64,000 bases of DNA from Streptomyces sp. NBC_00414 (GCF_036038375.1 NZ_CP107935.1:8246001-8310000), one strand, 5' to 3'. Shown: positions 1-8,106, counted from the stretch's first letter. A program made the numbers and translations. Notes: generated by a model not told the origin, from the sequence alone.

Positions 1-1
1 C

Positions 2-1657
2 AACGGCTTCCGCAGCGACCCCATCCCGCACGACGTGCTGCTCCGCGTCCTGGAGGCGGCCCACACGGCGCCGTCCGTCGGCCATTCCCAGCCCTGGGAC
101 TTCGTCGTCATCCGCTCCGCCGAGACCCGGCGCTCGATGCACGAACTGGCCGCGCGCCAGCGTGAGGCGTACGCCAAGTCGCTTCCCAAGGGCCGCGCGA
201 AGCAGTTCAAGGAACTGAAGATCGAGGCCATCCTCGACACCCCGGTGAACATCGTCGTCACCGCCGACCCGACCCGGGGCGGCCGGCACACCCTGGGCCG
301 CCACACGCAGCCGCAGATGGCCCCCTACTCCTCGGCGCTCGCCGTCGAGAACCTGTGGCTCGCGGCCCGTGCCGAGGGCCTGGGCGTGGGCTGGGTGAGC
401 TTCTTCGACGAGCGGGAGATGGTCCGCGGTCTCGGCCTGCCCGAGCACCTGGAGGTCGTCGCCTACCTCTGCGTCGGATACGTCGACGAGTTCCCGGAGG
501 AGCCCGAGCTGATGCAGGCGGGCTGGTCCAAGCGTCGCCCGCTGTCCTGGGTGGTCCACGAGGAGACGTACGGCCGCCGCGCGCTGCCCGGCGAGGAGCC
601 GCACGACCTGCTCGCCGAGACGATCACGAACATCCGTCCGCTGGACGCCAAGGCACTCGGCGAGGCCTGGGAACGCCAGAAGCGCATGACCAAGCCGGCC
701 GGGGCCCTCGGCATGCTGGAGATCATCTCCGCGCAGCTCTCCGGTCTCTCCCGGATGTGCCCGCCCCCCATCCCGGAACCGGCCGCCGTCGCGATCTTCG
801 CGGGCGACCACGGCGTACACGCCCAGGGCGTCACCCCGTGGCCGCAGGAGGTCACGGGCCAGATGGTGGCCAACATCCTCGGCGGCGGCGCGGTCTGCAA
901 CGCCTTCGCCGCCCAGGTCGGTGCCGAGGTCTGCGTCATCGACGTGGGCGTGGCCTCCGACCTGCCCGCGACCCCGGGCCTGCTGCCGCGCAAGGTCCGG
1001 GCGGGCACGGCCGACATGACGACCGGTCCCGCGCTGACCCGCGAGGAGGTCAGGGCGGCCATCGAGGTGGGCATCGAGACCGCCCGCGACCTGGTGGCGG
1101 CCGGTAACAAGGCCCTGATCACAGGTGAGATGGGCATCGCCAACACCACGGCGTCGGCCGCCCTGATCTCCGTCTACACCGGCAGCGATCCCGCCGAGGT
1201 CACCGGCCGCGGCACCGGCATCAACGACGAGACCCTGGCCCGCAAGACCGAGGTGGTACGCCGGGCCCTGGAACTCCACCAGCCGGACCCGGCCGACCCG
1301 ATCGGCGTCCTCGCGGCCATCGGTGGCCTGGAACACGCCGCGATGGTGGGCCTCCTCCTCGGCGGCGCCTCCCTGCGTACGCCGGTGATCCTGGACGGCG
1401 TCAGCGCCGGCGCGGCCGCACTGGTCGCCCGCGCGATCGCCCCCGAGGTCCTCGCGGCCTGCATCGCCGGCCACCGCAGCGCCGAGCCCGGCCATGTGGC
1501 CGCACTCAACAAGCTGGGCCTGCGCCCCCTGGTCGACCTCGACCTCCGCCTCGGCGAGGGCACGGGCGCCCTCCTGGCCCTCCCGGTCGTCCAGAGCGCG
1601 GCCAGGGCGATGCACGAGGTGGCGACGTTCGACTCGGCAGGCGTCACCGAGAAGTAG
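2..1657 (+). CDS. cobT: BluB-CobT fusion: DMB synthase domain plus nicotinate-nucleotide--dimethylbenzimidazole phosphoribosyltransferase (5' end outside window)
   Basis: The reading frame is already open at base 2, so the true start lies upstream. The first roughly 190 visible residues look like BluB, the flavin enzyme that makes 5,6-dimethylbenzimidazole: they carry APSVGHSQPWDF, a central PYSSALAVENLWLAARAEG segment and a PLSW tail. The last roughly 350 residues are CobT, which joins nicotinate mononucleotide and dimethylbenzimidazole to give alpha-ribazole phosphate for the lower ligand of cobalamin. CobT marks are ITGEMGIANTT and RLGEGTGALLA, which hold the glutamates known to be catalytic in this family. 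The two domains catalyse consecutive steps, so the fusion makes sense. Further domains may lie upstream of the window. The next gene is also a corrinoid/siroheme enzyme. The CobT assignment is firm; BluB rather than another nitroreductase is likely. Confidence 0.93.
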   Translation, partial: NGFRSDPIPHDVLLRVLEAAHTAPSVGHSQPWDFVVIRSAETRRSMHELAARQREAYAKSLPKGRAKQFKELKIEAILDTPVNIVVTADPTRGGRHTLGRHTQPQMAPYSSALAVENLWLAARAEGLGVGWVSFFDEREMVRGLGLPEHLEVVAYLCVGYVDEFPEEPELMQAGWSKRRPLSWVVHEETYGRRALPGEEPHDLLAETITNIRPLDAKALGEAWERQKRMTKPAGALGMLEIISAQLSGLSRMCPPPIPEPAAVAIFAGDHGVHAQGVTPWPQEVTGQMVANILGGGAVCNAFAAQVGAEVCVIDVGVASDLPATPGLLPRKVRAGTADMTTGPALTREEVRAAIEVGIETARDLVAAGNKALITGEMGIANTTASAALISVYTGSDPAEVTGRGTGINDETLARKTEVVRRALELHQPDPADPIGVLAAIGGLEHAAMVGLLLGGASLRTPVILDGVSAGAAALVARAIAPEVLAACIAGHRSAEPGHVAALNKLGLRPLVDLDLRLGEGTGALLALPVVQSAARAMHEVATFDSAGVTEK

Positions 1658-1717
1658 GGCCGGTGGTTGTGGGCAGGCGTTCCGCAGGGCGGAACGGGTG
1701 GGCACAACCACCGGCCC
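1657..1717. terminator. Nested double hairpin after cobT
   Basis: A perfect 15-bp inverted repeat (1657-1671 with 1703-1717) begins at the last base of the cobT stop codon. It encloses a second 8-bp hairpin (1678-1685 with 1689-1696, loop AGG). There is no T-run, as is usual for Streptomyces terminators. It probably ends cobT transcription. The rest of the gap to 1897 is C-rich with nothing else recognised. Confidence 0.6.
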
Positions 1718-1897
1718 ACCCGCAGGGTCGGGGGGCGCGTGGGGCGGAGCCCTCGGTTTCGGGAAGGGGCGGGCCAGGGGAAAGAACCCCCACCCACCCC
1801 GACCCCCACCACCCCGCCCCTTAAAATCCGCACGTCAGGCCCGCTCCACCGCCGCAGCGCGCCACCCCGTACCACCCGCATGAGGAGCCGTACCTCC

Positions 1898-3142
1898 ATG
1901 GCCGAAAACCCCGCCTACCCCGTAGGTCTCCGCCTCTTTGGGCGCCGCGTAGTGGTCCTCGGCGGCGGCCAGGTCGCCCAGCGCCGCCTCCCGGCCCTCA
2001 TCGCGGCGGGCGCGGACATCCAGCTGGTGTCCCCGTCCGCGACCCCCTCGGTCGAGGCCATGGCGGACGCCGGCGAACTGGCCTGGACCAGGCGCCGGTA
2101 CGAGCCGGGCGACCTCGCGGAGTCCTGGTACGTCCTGATCGCCACCCCCGACTCCGCGGCGAACGCGGAGGCCTCCGCCGAGGCGGAGGCGCGCCGCGTG
2201 TGGTGCGTCCGCGCGGACGACGCCGACGAGGCCACCGCCTGGACCCCGGCGACGGGCCACAGCGAGGGCGTCACGGTGGCCGTCCTGACCACGAACGCCA
2301 AGGGCCGCGACCCCCGCCACACCGCGGCCATCCGCGACGCGGTGGTCGAGGGCCTGCGCGACGGCACCCTCGTGGCACCCCACCACCGCACCCGTACGCC
2401 CGGCGTCTCCCTGGTCGGCGGCGGACCCGGTGACCCGGACCTGATCACGGTGCGCGGCCGGCGCCTCCTCGCCGAGGCGGACGTGGTCATCGCCGACCGC
2501 CTGGGCCCGCGCGACCTGCTCGCCGAACTTCCGCCGCACGTCGAGGTGATCGACGCGGCGAAGATCCCGTACGGGCGCTTCATGGCCCAGGAGGCCATCA
2601 ACAACGCGCTCATCGAGCACGCCCTGCAGGGCAAGTCGGTGGTCCGGCTCAAAGGCGGCGACCCCTTCGTCTTCGGCCGCGGCATGGAGGAGGCCCAGGC
2701 ACTGGCCGAGGCGGGCATCTCCTGCACGGTCGTCCCGGGCATCTCCAGCTCGATCTCCGTGCCGGGCGCGGCGGGCATCCCGGTCACGCACCGCGGGGTC
2801 GCCCACGAGTTCACCGTCGTGAGCGGTCATGTGGCCCCCGACGACGAACGCTCCCTGGTCGACTGGGCGGCGCTCGCCAAGCTCCGCGGAACCCTGGTGA
2901 TCCTGATGGGCGTGGACAAGATCGGCGCCATCGCCCGTACGCTCATGGACAACGGCAAGGCGCCCGGCACCCCCGTGGCGCTCGTCCAGGAGGGCACGAC
3001 AGCGGCGCAGCGCCGGGTCGACGCGACCCTCGCGACGGTCGCCGAGACGGTCCGGGCCGAGGAGGTCCGGCCGCCGGCGGTGATCGTCATCGGGGAGGTC
3101 GTGACCGTGGGCGCGGACGGCTCGTTCGAGACATCTGAGTAA
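1898..3142 (+). CDS. cobA: Fused precorrin-2 dehydrogenase / uroporphyrinogen-III C-methyltransferase (siroheme synthase type)
   Basis: The 414-residue protein has two parts. Residues 1-150 form a Rossmann domain with GGGQVAQRR at 22-30, like the NAD-dependent dehydrogenase/ferrochelatase half of CysG. From about residue 169 it is an SAM-dependent uroporphyrinogen-III methyltransferase, with SLVGGGPGDPDLIT, VVRLKGGDPFVFGRG and a VPGISS loop. It converts uroporphyrinogen III to precorrin-2 and probably on to sirohydrochlorin or siroheme, feeding both sulfite/nitrite reductases and cobalamin. I chose the ATG at 1898 because GAGGAG (1882-1887) precedes it and the conserved domain begins right after. 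An in-frame ATG at 1880 and a longer frame open from 1667 are possible but look non-coding. It follows cobT after 240 bp, so the two form a corrinoid pair. Confidence 0.92.
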   Translation: MAENPAYPVGLRLFGRRVVVLGGGQVAQRRLPALIAAGADIQLVSPSATPSVEAMADAGELAWTRRRYEPGDLAESWYVLIATPDSAANAEASAEAEARRVWCVRADDADEATAWTPATGHSEGVTVAVLTTNAKGRDPRHTAAIRDAVVEGLRDGTLVAPHHRTRTPGVSLVGGGPGDPDLITVRGRRLLAEADVVIADRLGPRDLLAELPPHVEVIDAAKIPYGRFMAQEAINNALIEHALQGKSVVRLKGGDPFVFGRGMEEAQALAEAGISCTVVPGISSSISVPGAAGIPVTHRGVAHEFTVVSGHVAPDDERSLVDWAALAKLRGTLVILMGVDKIGAIARTLMDNGKAPGTPVALVQEGTTAAQRRVDATLATVAETVRAEEVRPPAVIVIGEVVTVGADGSFETSE

Positions 3143-3171
3143 CCCCGGGTAACACAACCCGTTCCAAGCCG

Positions 3172-3206
3172 TTGGCACCGCACCCAGGACAAGGCAGTAT
3201 CACCCT
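3172..3206 (+). promoter_or_regulatory. Promoter giving a leaderless mRNA for the SpoU methyltransferase
   Basis: TTGGCA (3172-3177) and CAGTAT (3195-3200) are separated by exactly 17 bp. The expected start site, seven bases after the -10 box, falls on or next to the GTG start at 3207. No ribosome binding site lies before that GTG, which agrees with leaderless translation, common in Streptomyces. Confidence 0.5.
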
Positions 3207-4025
3207 GTGGCCGATCTCATCACCGTTGAGGACCCAGCCGACCCGCGCCTGCGTGACTACACAGGCCTGACCGACGTGGAGCTGCGCCGCAAGCGCGAAC
3301 CGGCCGAGGGCCTGTTCATCGCCGAGGGCGAGAAGGTCATCAGACGGGCCAAGGACGCCGGCTACGAGATGCGCTCGATGCTGCTGTCCGCCAAGTGGGT
3401 GGACGTCATGCGCGATGTCATCGACGAACTCCCGGCCCCGGTGTACGCGGTCAGCCCGGACCTCGCCGAACAGGTCACCGGCTATCACGTGCACCGCGGC
3501 GCGCTCGCCTCCATGCAGCGCAAACCGCTGCCGACCCCCGACGACCTGCTGCGCACGGCCCGGCGGATCGTCGTCATGGAGTCGGTCAACGACCACACCA
3601 ACATCGGGGCGATCTTCCGCTCGGCCGCCGCCCTCGGCATGGACGCGGTACTGCTCTCCCCGGACTGCGCGGACCCCCTGTACCGGCGTTCGGTGAAGGT
3701 CTCCATGGGCGCGGTCTTCGCGGTCCCGTACGCGCGTCTGGACTCCTGGCCCAAGAGCCTGGAGTCGGTGCGTGAGGCGGGCTTCGGCCTCCTCGCGCTC
3801 ACCCCGGACGAGAAGGCCAAGTCCCTCGACGAGGTGGCCCCGCACCGCATGGAGCGGGTCGCCCTGATGCTCGGCGCGGAGGGCGACGGCCTGTCCACCC
3901 AGGCCCTGGTGGCGGCGGACGAATGGGTCCGCATCCCGATGGCCCACGGAGTCGACTCGCTCAACGTGGGCGCCGCGGCGGCGGTCGCCTTCTACGCGGT
4001 GGCGACGGGCAGACCCGCGCCCTGA
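3207..4025 (+). CDS. TrmH/SpoU family RNA 2'-O-methyltransferase
   Basis: This 272-residue protein has an N-terminal substrate-binding part (from about residue 30, EGLFIAEGEKVIRRA) and a C-terminal SPOUT methyltransferase. The three classic motifs are visible: NDHTNIGAIFRSAAALG, ALMLGAEGDGLS and IPMAHGVDSLNVGAAAAVAFY. The enzyme transfers a methyl group from SAM to a ribose 2'-OH in rRNA or tRNA; which RNA cannot be told from sequence. The GTG start has no Shine-Dalgarno sequence but sits at a promoter-proximal position that suggests leaderless translation. It is monocistronic, and a GC-rich repeat region separates it from the convergent kinase gene. Confidence 0.92.
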   Translation: MADLITVEDPADPRLRDYTGLTDVELRRKREPAEGLFIAEGEKVIRRAKDAGYEMRSMLLSAKWVDVMRDVIDELPAPVYAVSPDLAEQVTGYHVHRGALASMQRKPLPTPDDLLRTARRIVVMESVNDHTNIGAIFRSAAALGMDAVLLSPDCADPLYRRSVKVSMGAVFAVPYARLDSWPKSLESVREAGFGLLALTPDEKAKSLDEVAPHRMERVALMLGAEGDGLSTQALVAADEWVRIPMAHGVDSLNVGAAAAVAFYAVATGRPAP

Positions 4026-4147
4026 GGGGACGCGGGGCTGCGCATTCGCGGCCCCGCCGCGGCGACCGGGGCGCCTCTTGAGGGGCGCGGGGCCGTCACA
4101 TGCGCGGCTCCGCCGTGTGGGCGCGCCCAGCCACGACGCACCCGCGG
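4026..4147. repeat. Diverged copies of the dispersed GGGGCGCGGGG intergenic element
   Basis: Two degenerate copies follow the methyltransferase stop. The second (about 4082-4147) keeps the order GGGGCGCGGGG, then GCGC-rich DNA, then CCCAGCCACGACGCACCCGC, which closely matches the cleaner copy at 53048-53097. The location between convergent genes suggests a role as transcript end or mRNA stabiliser, but that is inference. Confidence 0.5.
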
Positions 4148-4172
4148 ACGACGACCGGACCCACCCGCCCCG

Positions 4173-5513
4173 CTAGAGCACGCTCAGCCGATACGGCTGC
4201 TCGTGCCCCGCAGCCCTGCCCGAGGCGCCCCCACCATCAAGGCCCCGGGCAGGCCCCTGGCACCCCTGCGCCGCGGCGATGGCCAGAGCCACCAACAGCG
4301 TCACCACGACGAACACGAACAGCCGCTGGCGCAGCAGCCGAGGATTGGCGGGCCGCCGCCCGGTCCCCGTGGTCCGTGGCCCGGTCCGTGGCCCGGCCCG
4401 CCCCGTCCCGCTGCGCGGCGCTCCGGTCCGGCCGCCGGACTGCCCCGTGCGGCTGCCGGACTGACCGGCCCGGCTGCCGGGACCCGACCGTGCCGAGTTG
4501 CCCCGCGAGGGCGCCGGACGCGCCCCGGACCGCGACGAGGGACCGGTGCCGCGCGGCGGGGGAGTGCCCTGCGTACGCCGCTGGGTGCGCTGCTCCGGAT
4601 AGTCGTCGTAGCCGTCGGGGAGCCGCCCGGTGGGCCGGTCGGCCTCCGCCGCACGGGGAGCGGACGGCCGGGTCTCGCCCATGCCCTGCGCCTCGCGCGC
4701 CGCGATCTCCTTGAGCCGCAACGACAACTGCAGTGTGCTGGGCCGCTCCTCGGGATCCTTCGCCAGACAGGCGCGTACGAGCGGGGCCAGCGCGTCGGGC
4801 ACACCGTGCAGTTGCGGTTCCTCGTGCACCACCCGGTAGAGCATCACCTCGGAACTGCCGTGCCCGAAGGGCGAGTCCTGCGTCGCGGCGTACGCCAGCG
4901 TGGCGCCGAGCGCGAAGACGTCCGTGGCCGGTGTGACGGCGGCGCCCCGCACCTGCTCCGGCGCGAGGAAGCCGGGCGAACCCACGGCCGTACCGACGTG
5001 CGTCAGGGTGCTCGCGCCGGTCGCCCAGGCGATACCGAAGTCGATGATGCGCGGCCCCTTGGGGGACAGCAGGATGTTCGACGGCTTCAGGTCCCGGTGG
5101 ACGACCCCGGCCTCGTGCACGGCGACGAGCCCCTCGGAGAGGGCGGCGCCGACGGCCGCGACCTCGGACGCGAACATCGGTCCGTCCTCGGTGACCTTGT
5201 CGTGCAGCGAGGGCCCGGGAACGTACTGCGTCGCGAACCAGGGCCGTTCGGCCTCCAGGTCCGCCGCGACGAGCCGCGCGGTGCACCCGCCCCGGATCCT
5301 GCGCGCCGCCGACACCTCGCGGGCGAAGCGCGACCGGAACTCCTGGTCCTCCGCGAGGTCGGGCCGGATCACCTTCAGCGCGACCCGCTGGCCGCGCCGG
5401 TCGGAGCCCAGATAGACAACGCCCATCCCGCCCGCGCCGAGCCGTCGGTGAAGCCTGAACGAGCCGACGACACGCGGGTCCTCGCGCCTCAGGCGCATCA
5501 TCGCCATGTCCAT
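4173..5513 (-). CDS. Membrane-anchored eukaryotic-type Ser/Thr protein kinase
   Basis: Counting from the ATG at 5513 the protein has 446 residues. The kinase domain covers about 18-285 and has every catalytic element: glycine loop GAGGMGVVYLG (26-36), ATP-binding Lys47, HRDLKPSN with catalytic Asp141, DFGIA, and the activation segment GSPGFLAPEQ. A low-complexity linker rich in Arg, Ser, Gly, Pro and Thr follows, then one membrane segment near residue 400 (LFVFVVVTLLVALAIAAA) and a short tail. There are no PASTA repeats, so the extracellular part is unlikely to bind peptidoglycan as PknB does. Its targets are unknown. The start is uncertain: ATGs at 5513 and 5507 and a GTG at 5543 are all possible, none with a strong ribosome binding site. 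Confidence 0.92.
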   Translation of the reverse strand: MDMAMMRLRREDPRVVGSFRLHRRLGAGGMGVVYLGSDRRGQRVALKVIRPDLAEDQEFRSRFAREVSAARRIRGGCTARLVAADLEAERPWFATQYVPGPSLHDKVTEDGPMFASEVAAVGAALSEGLVAVHEAGVVHRDLKPSNILLSPKGPRIIDFGIAWATGASTLTHVGTAVGSPGFLAPEQVRGAAVTPATDVFALGATLAYAATQDSPFGHGSSEVMLYRVVHEEPQLHGVPDALAPLVRACLAKDPEERPSTLQLSLRLKEIAAREAQGMGETRPSAPRAAEADRPTGRLPDGYDDYPEQRTQRRTQGTPPPRGTGPSSRSGARPAPSRGNSARSGPGSRAGQSGSRTGQSGGRTGAPRSGTGRAGPRTGPRTTGTGRRPANPRLLRQRLFVFVVVTLLVALAIAAAQGCQGPARGLDGGGASGRAAGHEQPYRLSVL

Positions 5514-5709
5514 CCCCGCTGCCCGGTCCGTTTGACGAGCCACAGCTTACGTTTCCGCGGCCGGGTGCGCGCAGAGGCCGCGCCCTCACGGCCCGACCGA
5601 TTGTCAGTGCCGGGTGGGAAACTTGAAAGGTGGTCAGGGGACGGGGGACTGCCGCGGCGTTGAGCTGCGCGGATTCCCAACCATCGCGCGCAGAAGGGGG
5701 ATTGGACCC

Positions 5710-5976
5710 GTGAAGGGTGATCGCGTGGAGATAGTGGTCGACGCGGGAGACACGACCCGTACGTACGAGGTGGTGGCCAGCCGGGCGGGTCGGCGGGTGG
5801 AGACAGCGGTCCGCAGAGGGGTGGTCGAAGTGAGCGAAGTCACCCGAAGTGGATCAGTCGTCCGTACGGCCCGGTTCATGGCCACCAGGGTGCTCGCACT
5901 GGTCGAACAACCGGTCCCGAGAGAGGACAGCTCGGAACAGACCGGACGTCCCCTCCGGGAAACCCCCGAGACCTAG
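5710..5976 (+). CDS. Small conserved hypothetical protein (88 aa)
   Basis: The GTG at 5710 is preceded by GAAGGGGG at the right distance, and the 88-residue product starts VKGDRVEIVVDAGDTTRTYE. It has alternating hydrophobic and charged residues typical of a small beta-rich fold, no membrane segment, and an acidic, proline-containing tail (PVPREDSSEQTGRP). I recognise no named domain. The frame is also open from 5614, but that stretch has no good start signal. It lies divergently from the kinase gene, so shared regulation is possible. I believe similar proteins occur across Streptomyces, but that is from memory. Confidence 0.7.
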   Translation: MKGDRVEIVVDAGDTTRTYEVVASRAGRRVETAVRRGVVEVSEVTRSGSVVRTARFMATRVLALVEQPVPREDSSEQTGRPLRETPET

Positions 5977-6093
5977 GACCTCTTCTCCACCCAGGGGAGT
6001 ACTCCGCAGGTCACCGCTCATCCTCCGGGAGGCCCGGCAATAGGTACGAGGGCATGACGACCCACACGCCCCTCCCGCCTAGATTTGTTGTCA

Positions 6094-6140
6094 AGCGGCG
6101 GGTGGCAGCACTCGTCCCCCGAGGTCAGACACCCGCCGCT
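6094..6140 (+). other. 11-bp inverted repeat in the leader of the small membrane protein gene
   Basis: AGCGGCGGGTG (6094-6104) is repeated in inverse at 6130-6140, with 25 bases between. A TAGATT -10-like hexamer lies just upstream at 6080-6085, so the repeat would fall in the 5' leader of the gene at 6200. It could be an RNA stem or a protein site. Confidence 0.35.
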
Positions 6141-6199
6141 GCCAGATATTCAGAGTCGGACACCAGAAGCTTTCCAACAGAACGGTCAGGAGAGGGACC

Positions 6200-6409
6200 A
6201 TGGCTGACACGGCATCGCGGACCATGATCCGCACGCAGGGACGCAAGGCGTACAGCGCCGCGTTCGGGCCCAGCCGGTCCGGTCGGCGCCACCCCCTGGT
6301 GGCGACGGCCATGGTCCTCCCACTGGCCACCCTGCTCGTAGTCGTCTTCGGCGGCTGGGAGGCAGTGGTCACACAGGCGTCGTCCGTGGGCGTGATGCTG
6401 GGGCGCTGA
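6200..6409 (+). CDS. Small single-pass membrane protein (69 aa)
   Basis: An ATG at 6200 follows the strong ribosome binding site AGGAGAGGGA. The 69-residue product has a basic N-terminal half (MIRTQGRKAYSAAFGPSRSGRR) and one membrane helix (LVATAMVLPLATLLVVVFGGW), ending shortly after in SSVGVMLGR. The positive-inside rule suggests that the N-terminus is cytoplasmic. Function is unknown; no family is recognised. It is followed by a strong terminator at 6497-6530, so it forms its own short transcript. Confidence 0.72.
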   Translation: MADTASRTMIRTQGRKAYSAAFGPSRSGRRHPLVATAMVLPLATLLVVVFGGWEAVVTQASSVGVMLGR

Positions 6410-6496
6410 GCGGCGCCCCAGGCCCGGAAGAGCGGTCCGGGCGGGGACATCCGGCCATGAAACCCCGTGGGGACGGGGGTGCGGCGGACGGCAAAA

Positions 6497-6530
6497 AATG
6501 CGGGCGCAGCTGGGGAGCTGCGCCCGCATT
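6497..6530. terminator. Perfect 15-bp hairpin terminator
   Basis: AATGCGGGCGCAGCT (6497-6511) and its exact complement (6516-6530) flank a GGGG loop. A run of A precedes it, so it can act on minus-strand transcripts as well. It also rules out the ATG at 6498, inside the stem, as a start for the downstream gene. Confidence 0.85.
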
Positions 6531-6608
6531 GCTTTGCCCGCGCACGCACCTGAGACCCTGTGGACCCGCCCACGCGGGGACGGGACGTACGACTTCAGGG
6601 GGACCCGA

Positions 6609-7556
6609 GTGACCGCAGATGTGCTGCCCGCGCTCCGTGCCAAGGTGCGGGCCGCCGCCCATCCGGCGGCGGAGGCCTGCGCCTGCGGTACGGACACCTC
6701 CGTGCTGGCCGACCGTTCCGACGGCACCGTCGTCCGGCACGGCGGCACGGTGGCGAAGGCGCACGCCGCCGACACCGACCCCACGCGGCTCGCGGCGCGG
6801 CTGGCCGTGGCCGCCCACCCCGGGCTCGACGGTGTCCTCCTGCCGCCGCTCGGCCCTGGCGCGGTCGAACTGCACGGCCGGCCGGTCACCTTCTGGTCCT
6901 ACGGCACCCCCGTGGACCGTGACGACCCCGACGCCGCTCCCTGGGAGGAGGCCGCGACCCTCCTCGCGCGACTGCACCGCACTCCCGACTCCGTCCTCCC
7001 GCCCGGACTGCCGCCCATGCGCGGCCCGGTGAAGGCCGCCCGGGCCGTCGCCCGCCTCCGGGCCGCAGGACCCCACCCGGCGGCCTCCCCCGTCCTGCGC
7101 GCCTGGGCCGTCCTGCCCCCCTGGGCACGCGACGAGGCCCCCATGCCGGACCTGCGCACCCTGTGCCACGGCGATCTGCACCTGGGCCAGCTGGTGCGGT
7201 CGGGGAGCGGCGACTGGCTGCTCATCGACATCGACGACCTCGGCCGGGGCGACCCCGCCTGGGACCTGGCCCGCCCCGCCGCCTGGTTCGCCTGCGGCCT
7301 CCTCCCGCCCGACGAGTGGACCCGCTTCCTCACCGCGTACCGGAAGGCCGGGGGCACGGCCGTCCCCGCGGACAGCGACCCCTGGCCCGCCCTCGACGTG
7401 CCGGCCCGCGCCCTGACCGTGCAGACCGCGGCCCAGGCGATCGCCAAGTCGGTCGCGGCGGGGCGCCCGTTGGACGAGGTCGAGACGTCCGTGATCGACG
7501 CATGTGACCGAATGGCCACGCACCCGCCCGAGTTGGCGGGAGGATTCGCGACGTAG
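6609..7556 (+). CDS. Aminoglycoside-phosphotransferase-fold small-molecule kinase
   Basis: The 315-residue protein belongs to the APH/choline kinase-like family. The catalytic loop is LCHGDLHLGQL and the metal-binding motif is LIDIDDLGRGDPAWDLA, both in the last third as expected. These enzymes phosphorylate small hydroxylated substrates such as aminoglycosides, homoserine, choline or sugars; the substrate cannot be told here, and the core-genome setting argues against an antibiotic resistance role. GTG at 6609 is chosen because AGGGGGA sits just upstream and the longer frame would start inside a terminator hairpin. It is 74 bp upstream of a zinc-ribbon gene in the same direction, a possible two-gene transcript. 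Confidence 0.85.
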   Translation: MTADVLPALRAKVRAAAHPAAEACACGTDTSVLADRSDGTVVRHGGTVAKAHAADTDPTRLAARLAVAAHPGLDGVLLPPLGPGAVELHGRPVTFWSYGTPVDRDDPDAAPWEEAATLLARLHRTPDSVLPPGLPPMRGPVKAARAVARLRAAGPHPAASPVLRAWAVLPPWARDEAPMPDLRTLCHGDLHLGQLVRSGSGDWLLIDIDDLGRGDPAWDLARPAAWFACGLLPPDEWTRFLTAYRKAGGTAVPADSDPWPALDVPARALTVQTAAQAIAKSVAAGRPLDEVETSVIDACDRMATHPPELAGGFAT

Positions 7557-7630
7557 GGTGCAACCGACCGCAGCCGGACAGAGTCTGTCCTGGCGGAAGC
7601 AGTAACGACCGGCGAGGAGTTGAGCCGAGC

Positions 7631-7933
7631 ATGCAGTGTCCGAAGTGCCATGCGCCGATGCACACGTACAACCGCAATGGTGTCCAGATCGAGCAGTGCA
7701 GCGGCTGCCGCGGGATCTTTCTCGACTACGGCGAGCTGGAGTCACTGACCCGTCTGGAGGGTCAGTGGTCGCAGCCGGGCCCGCCGCCCCCGGGCGCCCA
7801 GCAGGCCTACCCGTCCGCACCCGCACCAGCCTGGGGCGCCCCGCAGCACGGCGGTCACGGTGGACACGGCGGTCAGTACGGCCACGGCCACAAGCGTCAG
7901 AAGAGCTTCGGCCACATGCTCTTCTCCTCCTGA
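7631..7933 (+). CDS. TFIIB-type zinc-ribbon protein
   Basis: The 100-residue protein starts with a compact zinc ribbon: CPKCHAPM and CSGCRGIFLDYGELE supply two CxxC pairs. The rest is a Pro/Gln/Gly/His-rich tail with the repeat GGHGGHGGQYGHGH and a basic end (KRQKSFGHMLFSS). This is the zf-TFIIB domain architecture; members are small, widespread and of unknown function. The His-rich tail could bind metal. The ATG has a GAGGAG site upstream. A strong shared terminator follows, and convergent tRNA genes lie beyond it. Confidence 0.88.
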   Translation: MQCPKCHAPMHTYNRNGVQIEQCSGCRGIFLDYGELESLTRLEGQWSQPGPPPPGAQQAYPSAPAPAWGAPQHGGHGGHGGQYGHGHKRQKSFGHMLFSS

Positions 7934-7945
7934 CCCGAGGAACGA

Positions 7946-7982
7946 CGAAGCCCCCGACCGTACGAGACGGTCGGGGGCTTCG
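7946..7982. terminator. Bidirectional 15-bp hairpin terminator
   Basis: CGAAGCCCCCGACCG (7946-7960) pairs perfectly with 7968-7982 around a seven-base loop. It sits between the zinc-ribbon gene and the convergent tRNA operon and can serve both. Confidence 0.85.
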
Positions 7983-7987
7983 GGTGG

Positions 7988-8059
7988 TGCGCGATACTGG
8001 GATTGAACCAGTGACCTCTTCCGTGTCAGGGAAGCGCTCTCCCGCTGAGCTAATCGCGC
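7988..8059 (-). tRNA. tRNA-Val (GAC), copy 1
   Basis: A 72-nt cloverleaf is formed on the minus strand: acceptor GCGCGAT/ATCGCGC, anticodon stem CTTCC/GGAAG around CTGACAC (anticodon GAC), T arm ACTGG-TTCAATC-CCAGT, discriminator A. No CCA is encoded. It is the last tRNA of a five-gene minus-strand array. Confidence 0.97.
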
Positions 8060-8106
8060 GGGTGGGACCTGCCGGTGATGCGTACTGCCTGGTGGTACGT
8101 GCTGCG

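Noticed and set aside
1667..1897. N-terminal extension of cobA
   Set aside because: The extension is low complexity, covers a terminator hairpin, and a GAGGAG site marks the start at 1898.
6498..6608. N-terminal extension of the APH-like protein
   Set aside because: The ATG lies inside a 15-bp terminator stem; the GTG at 6609 has a proper ribosome binding site.
6609..7556. Antibiotic resistance aminoglycoside phosphotransferase
   Set aside because: Only the general APH fold is visible; the locus is core genome without any resistance or biosynthesis context.
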